Translations under genes and position numbers: made by a program | NCBI GenBank assembly: GCA_015680685.1 | Contig: MNCI01035111.1 | Span: 192,749-256,748, forward strand | DNA: 64,000 nucleotides | Source: Gnetum montanum | Lineage: Eukaryota; Streptophyta; Gnetopsida; Gnetales; Gnetaceae | Direction of reading: 5' to 3' | Notes under the pieces: generated by a model | Told to the model about the DNA's origin: nothing | The model's input: only the letters and a program-made list of their open reading frames with translations | Databases searched by the model: none | Shown here: in pieces, positions 58,905 through 64,000 of the stretch | Layout of the letters: every line of letters starts with the position of its first letter | How positions within the stretch are numbered: position 1 is the stretch's first letter

Positions 58905-59075
58905 ATGTCAACGTGAAGATGTCTAGTCATGAAATAAGATGTCTATCTAATTTTTCTTGCAATGCAATAAAGACGTCTACTGGTGATTTTATAATCTGAA
59001 AAGACATCTTATATGTATGAAAGACATCTTCTTTCTCATTTAAAACCCTCATTCGCCACCACTGTTAAAGTCAAA
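58905..59075 (+). promoter_or_regulatory. Internal octamer array, LTR-like
   Basis: Five copies of the LTR octamer (AGATGTCT, GACGTCT, GACATCT) occur between 58915 and 59030. They are followed by TTTAAAACCCTCATTCG, which resembles TAATAAAACTTCATTCC after the LTR array. It lies just upstream of the ATG at 59144. Confidence 0.5.
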
Positions 59076-59143
59076 ATCCTAATTCTTTTATCTTATTCTC
59101 CCAAATCAATCCCATAGAGATCACTAGGGCTCCAGCATCAGCA

Positions 59144-59960
59144 ATGATTTTTTCAAAAATAGCCCACAAGAAAGTTAGGACATCTAGGATGCCACCAAAT
59201 AAGAAATTCAAAGGAACTATCAATACTAATAGGAGATTCTAGTCTTCACACTTGATTTTTACATTGGTTTGTAGGGTTGGTACTTTGATGAGAACAAATT
59301 AAGTTGAACTGAAAAGAGCTTTAGAATCTGAATTTTTGTAGAGAAAGCCTATACCTAATCATCGATTATCATTTAAGGAGGCACCAGTTTAGGGAAAGTC
59401 CTATGATGTTATAGTGGCAAAACTTCATTTTAACTCTCCCTATCAAAAACATGAGTAAAAGAGAGCTTTGCTTTTGGTAATATTTTACAATCTTTTTCTA
59501 AAAAAAGAATATCCTTATTGGCAAATGCTCATGAAATTTTTATAACTTACCTTAAGAGCTCTTTTGGTTATATTCACTTTAAGTAACTATAATCCTTATT
59601 GCAAATATATACTCATCTTTAAGAATCTCAAGTACTCTCATTGTTGTTCCCATTTTCATTTGATAAAACCTGAAGTAGATCTATGTAGATAGATATTTTT
59701 TTGACAAGTAAATGTTTGGTTGTGATTGCTCTTTTTTACATTTAGGATGTTAGAATGTGTTGCTTTATATAGTATCATGTTTTTACCATCTTGTATTAAG
59801 AAAGTCTACCTTGTGTTAATTATCCTTGGCACTATCAGATTATTTAGTTTTGAGAACGTATGTGCACATGTGATTACCTTTCTAATTATATATATGTATG
59901 GTTGTATATTCTTTTGGAAAAATCATCTTTCCTAAAAAGACTTGAGTTAAACATTCTCAT
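59144..59960 (+). pseudogene. Second ORF of the gag-only copia, unrecognised
   Basis: It starts MIFSKIAHKKVRTSRMPPNK, rich in Lys/Arg, then continues through stops and frame changes. The last open block (59726-59935) is hydrophobic (LECVALYSIMFL, VLIILGTIRLF, VITFLIIYMYGC), possibly a membrane segment or only a T-rich artefact. I do not recognise a family. Position between gag and polypurine tract matches an accessory ORF. Confidence 0.4.
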
Positions 59961-60391
59961 ATATTATAATCTGCATAGTTTCAATCTAGAGCTACTATTT
60001 AATTGATTACTCAAACGGCTCCTTGGTTATGAGATAGGATATTCATTGAAATTCCTAAACCAACTATGAATCTTGGGGTGAACAGATAAATGGTTGTTAT
60101 TAATATAAATGATTTTACTTTATTAGCCCTATGGAATGTTTAAATGTTGAATCATTTTTTGAAAATGCTTAAACTAGTAGACTTTGACTATAGATCCTTT
60201 CATGAGAAGTGATTCATCTGCAATGACCTTCTATATGTTTTTGTTCTAAAATGATATATCCTTAGAACTATGCCCCTTGGAGCCATTCTCATCCTTCATT
60301 CCCTTTTTGTTCATGCCCAAAAAGAGGAAGAAGTGCTTATTAGTTATATTATGATTATACTAACCCATTTTCTTAAGTCTTGGACATTACC
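59961..60391 (+). other. 3' internal region of the gag-only copia
   Basis: No coding trace is recognised. It ends at the polypurine tract. Confidence 0.5.
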
Positions 60392-60405
60392 AAAAAGGGG
60401 GAGAT
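60392..60405 (+). promoter_or_regulatory. Polypurine tract of the gag-only copia
   Basis: AAAAAGGGGGAGAT, the classic copia form, directly before TGTTGACC. Confidence 0.85.
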
Positions 60406-61523
60406 TGTTGACCTTTTAGTATGTCAAAACCTTAAGGAAAATGGAGAACAAAATATGTTTGCATGGTGTTGTGTTTATAGGAGCAAAAGTAAAGGACTCA
60501 AGGACTCACAAGTAAAGGCAGCATCATAAAGATCTCAAGAAAGCATGCAAAACTTCAAGAGAAAGGACAAGGAATGAAGATTTCAAAGTGCAAAGGAATC
60601 TAAAGAAAGACATCTCTAAGAAACATTAGACATCTTGGCAAATGTGAAGGAAAATCAGTAAAGACATCTCCAAGAAATAGCACATGTCTTGACCAAATTG
60701 AAGGTTGCTTAGAGGAAGATGTCTTTGAAAAATAATAAATGTCTTTCTTGCTAGAAAGACGTCTTCATGAAGATGTCTCCATGAAGACATTTTTCCTGTG
60801 GAGAAGAAATCTTTCCAAAATGAAGGTCTAATATAAAAAGACATCTCAACCTTGAAGGAGACATCTCTAGTGACCATTAGATAGCCATTGCATGAATTCC
60901 AAAGTGATTTCAAAAACATATTACCTATAAGAAGACTTCATTCCATTGTGAAATATACAACCATTGTGTACTATCAAGTGTCATTATTAAGTAATCATTG
61001 TAATCATCATTGTTCCTCATTATACTATCTTTTATTTCTTGTAATTGGACAAAGTGAGTTGTACCTCAAAGTATAAGGATCAACAAACTTAGTTGAATTC
61101 ATTCCCTGTAATTGTTGCTCTCTTTTGTTGTGCTTCTTGCAGGAAGGCATCTTGCTTAAGCTTATTGAGATCCTATGGGATTGAGTATTGGTGTACTGCC
61201 ACAACACTCCAAAGTGGAGCTTAATTTGTAAAGATTGTGGGATCTTGGAAATCACATTCTAAGCTTATCAGGACCTTATGGGTTTGAGTGGATTCATTGT
61301 GTCGAATCACTTAGGAGTGGAGCTTAGAGCTTGTACAAGGTGTGGTATCCTTCAAACTACATTTTGAGAGCAACAAAGTCTAGAGGTATGCTAGTGAACT
61401 ACCCTCTAAGTGTGGACTACCAAAGTTTGGGAACCATGTTAATTTTTGTGTGTGCTTTGTTTCAATGAATTTTTAAATTTTGGGAACTTATTCATCCCCC
61501 CTTTCTAAGTTTAATAATCCTTA
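60406..61523 (+). repeat. 3' LTR of the gag-only copia
   Basis: The 1118-bp LTR is paired with 55732-56830. The octamer array lies at 60605-60870. It ends in aatcctta. Confidence 0.85.
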
Positions 61524-61815
61524 GATGCTCCCACATTTTTTAGTCTAAATGAAGATGCATAGTCTTCATACACACTACTTTATCCAAGCCATAGACCAAA
61601 GTGTTCATAGCTCAAGCATCATATACAACATTAGCGGTCCCTCTACTAACTACAATCCATACATTATCATCATGAACTAGAAGATTAGTCTTCATCTTAA
61701 ATTTCCTTAGAGGATAATTCAAGCCATTGAACCATGAAGCTTTGTTAGAGGAGAATCCTTAATTTTGTCCCATGTCTAGGACAAGAAGAGTTCAACATAG
61801 ACTATTAAGTCAAGA
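61524..61815 (-). pseudogene. Copia Gag N-terminal part of the long-LTR element
   Basis: On the minus strand: ASWFNGLNYPLRKFKMKTNL, DDNVWIVVSRG, then MKTMHLHLD and KMWEHL, which joins QVISEVDAKVKKSKL at 55731 once the nested element is removed. This is the start of the UBN2 domain. Confidence 0.85.
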
Positions 61816-61821
61816 GGTGTT

Positions 61822-61841
61822 GACTAAGCTTTGACACCAAT
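61822..61841 (-). promoter_or_regulatory. PBS of the long-LTR copia
   Basis: The minus strand reads TTGGTGTCAAAGC near the LTR end, a decayed initiator-Met PBS (TGGTATCAGAGC). Confidence 0.65.
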
Positions 61842-61844
61842 TAT

Positions 61845-64000
61845 TGTTTCCTATACACAACTAAAGGCACTAAGGAGGATGGGGTGTGAATCAATATCGT
61901 ATATAAAGATTCAAGTTACTTAGACATTGACAAGATGATCACAAAAGAGCTCCAAAGTAACAAAATAGAGCACCTATGCAAAAATAGTAACCAAACACCA
62001 AGCTTTTAAGGTGGTTCAACTACTAAACTTACCAACCTACTCCACCACAAAAGTCTCCCCAAATCCTAGGGGTCAAAGTAATTTTATTAACCAACAAAAA
62101 ATTTACAAGGCTATCCTAGATTAAGCATAAACACAAGCTCAAAGTCATAAAAAATAGCCCTCAGAGCATAGAGGAAGAGGAAATACTCTACCTCATCCTA
62201 AACATAGAGATTTAAGAGTTTTTTAGCTTCTTAAGAAAAGAAAACATAGCTTTCATAGTAAAGAAAACAGAGAGAGATGAAGAGAAGAAGCACTGAAAAA
62301 GAAAATCTAGTTCAAGCTCAACGCCAAATCTAGAATAATCAAACTGAGACCAACTTCAATTTATAGCCTTTCTCTCTTTTAGCTATTTTCATAGCCATTC
62401 ATTCTATCATTATCAATCTACTAAAGAAGCATGCAAAGAAGTACTATATCCATTATTAGTCCATTGAAGAGTAGTTAAAGAAGACTTCATATTCATTACA
62501 TTGAAGCTTCCATTACTACATCTAATATAAGCTTCAAGTAAGAATTAAAAGCTTATCAGATTAGGAAGAAATCTATCACTTCATTTTGGAACTAACAGCT
62601 CCTTCCTGTGGAAATAAGATAATGACTTCTTTAGCTTCAACTAGCAAAACCTGTTCACATTAATGGGGTCTAACTTGAATAGATTCTAGCTTCTTCATGT
62701 GATAGTCTCTTTCAATATAAGTTTACATTGGCCCATTTTATTTTTCCAAATATGATCTTTTTTACTATAGCTCATGTGGATTCAAAATCCAATACTGAAA
62801 CCAAATTCTAGTTTTTCTTTTCCATGGGCTAACATGACAATGAGCTCTTTGAAGAAGATCAGAAGCTTTTGATTTCATGGCTTTCCTTTTTCTTTTAATA
62901 ATTTTTCTTGTGCAACAACAGAGCTAACATGTAAAATCTATTTAGAACAACTTTGTAGAACCAAAAGTTCCAAAAATTAATTCTACAAGCTAATGAGGAA
63001 ACGTGTCCATTGAACTAAGAATTGGTTCTAAAGCTTTCTATAAAGAAGATAACCTTTTCAATCGATCTTTTTCATCTAGAATTGCAAGTTAAATAAACCA
63101 CTGACATGGAAGAGCTATTTGAACATGTCTTTTATGTTCTTTACAAACTAGTTCTACTTTATGCTTTATTGCAAGCTGACATGGTAGAGTAAATTCTCAT
63201 CCCTAACGAGCCAATTCTACCTAGTGCTTCACTTCTTGGGTGATGTGGTAGAGCTACTCTTGTTATCAAAAATGCTTATATGAATTGGCTCTATGTGCTG
63301 AGCTGGATCAAAAATACCCAAGTACTCGTGATACTGAGCTAGATTAAAAATCTTTTGCACACATGCTTTAAAAAACTATTTAGCTTGTTCCCACAAAGCT
63401 AACATATTAAAACATTTATAGCCATCTACATAAGCTAAAAGAACAAAGCTAGATTAAACATTATCTAACTGTGCATGCTGAGCAAGTAGAACCTAAATGA
63501 ACTAAGTAGAACTAAAAAATGATTTTACATACTAGCTCTAAATGTTGATGTTGTAGATGAACCATTTGGATGGGATTTTATCATCTAGATGAAAAGTTCC
63601 ATTGAAACCAAAAGCTAACATGGTATGCACATTTGAGTTAAAAAATTTTATCAACCTCACTATTTCAACAGCTGATGTGGAAAATGAAAAGAACAAGAAG
63701 AGTTGTTTCTTCTTTCATATATATGTAACAACTAAAAGTTGAAATGCTAACCCCACCATTTAAAATAGCTTTTAGACATGTGATTATTGATCCTATCTAC
63801 ATGCAAATAATACATCTAGCTAAAGTGCTTCATTTGTTAATGAGCTTATGCATGTGAAGCTCATCAAGATATAAAATTTCCATCTAGGTAGAAACTTTAG
63901 CTTTATGCTTTATCATGAGCTAATGTGGTAGAGTAAATTCTCATCCCTAATGAGCTGATTCTACCTAGTGCATCACTTCTTGGGCTGATGTAGTAGAGCT
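61845..64000 (-). repeat. 5' LTR of the long-LTR copia, cut by window end
   Basis: It starts TGTTTCCTATAC on the plus strand and is colinear with 24679-26430. An extra stretch at about 62800-63260 is missing from the left copy. A block with GGTAGAGTAAATTCTCATCC at 63184-63203 recurs at 63923-63942, so an internal duplication lies at the window edge. The TSD and true end lie beyond 64000. Confidence 0.8.

Larger units (their letters stand above)
55732..61523 (+). mobile_element. 5.8-kb gag-only copia element
   Basis: LTRs lie at 55732-56830 and 60406-61523, both starting TGTTGACC. An initiator-Met-type PBS is at 56833 and the polypurine tract AAAAAGGGGGAGAT lies before 60406. The flanks GATGT (55727-55731) and GATGC (61524-61528) form a 5-bp duplication with one change. 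Internally there is a gag (56882-58560), an array of the LTR octamer (58905-59040) and a second broken ORF (59144 on). No protease, RT or integrase trace is found, so it is non-autonomous. Confidence 0.87.
24679..64000 (-). mobile_element. Ty1/copia element with long LTRs (nest II backbone), runs off window
   Basis: Minus-strand order: 5' LTR (from beyond 64000 to 61845), PBS, gag (61815-61524, 55731-55512, 45402-44200), protease, integrase, RT, RNase H (41420-41335, 28073-27805), polypurine tract and 3' LTR (27005-24679). Three elements interrupt it: 28079-41329, 45403-55511 and 55732-61523. Across each gap the reading frame rejoins: KMWEHL with QVISEVDAKVKKSKL, and NYVA with LSSTKVEDVTA. 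Its own sequence in the window is about 10 kb. All genes carry stops, and catalytic residues are lost. Confidence 0.85.

Overview
This is plant nuclear DNA. It is AT-rich, and I found no intact host gene. Nearly every recognisable coding trace belongs to a decayed LTR retrotransposon: Ty3/gypsy of the Athila and Tat-like types, and Ty1/copia. Primer binding sites match plant usage (tRNA-Asp type for Athila, initiator-Met type for copia). Stops, frameshifts and mostly C-to-T / G-to-A changes run through all the genes, as expected in old methylated repeats of a large plant genome. The species cannot be named from this sequence.

Two large nests of elements fill the window. Nest I (1-23442) is one minus-strand Tat-like gypsy element. 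Its gag, protease, RNase H, RT and integrase remnants lie between 4645 and 11345. They are flanked by direct repeats of about 3 kb that behave as its LTRs (719-3445, and 11721-15424 plus 23319-23442). Both LTR copies carry a piece of a papain-type cysteine protease gene. Later insertions are Athila LTR pieces (1-718), a 582-bp insertion in integrase (5439-6020), a solo LTR (13822-14532) and a minus-strand Athila (15425-23313). That Athila itself holds a solo LTR (17331-18277) and an internal inversion.

A stretch of about 1.2 kb (23443-24678) without recognisable content separates the nests. Nest II (24679 to beyond 64000) is a minus-strand copia element with LTRs longer than 2.3 kb. Three later insertions cut it: a 13.25-kb Athila in its RNase H (28079-41329, target duplication ATAAT), a 10.1-kb Athila in its gag (45403-55511, AATAT) and a gag-only copia in its gag (55732-61523, GATGT/GATGC). 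Removing the insertions restores the copia reading order.

The Athila elements keep a long extra ORF (about 900 codons) between pol and the 3' LTR. It starts right after a splice-acceptor-like AG, and upstream is a TATA box preceded by the same palindromic motif that fills the U3 of that element's own LTR. The gag-only copia shows a similar layout, and the long copia has an antisense ORF with its own TATA box next to its 3' LTR. An internal, LTR-matched second promoter driving an accessory ORF is the most interesting pattern here, followed by the gene fragment carried in LTRs and an extra RNase H placed upstream of RT.
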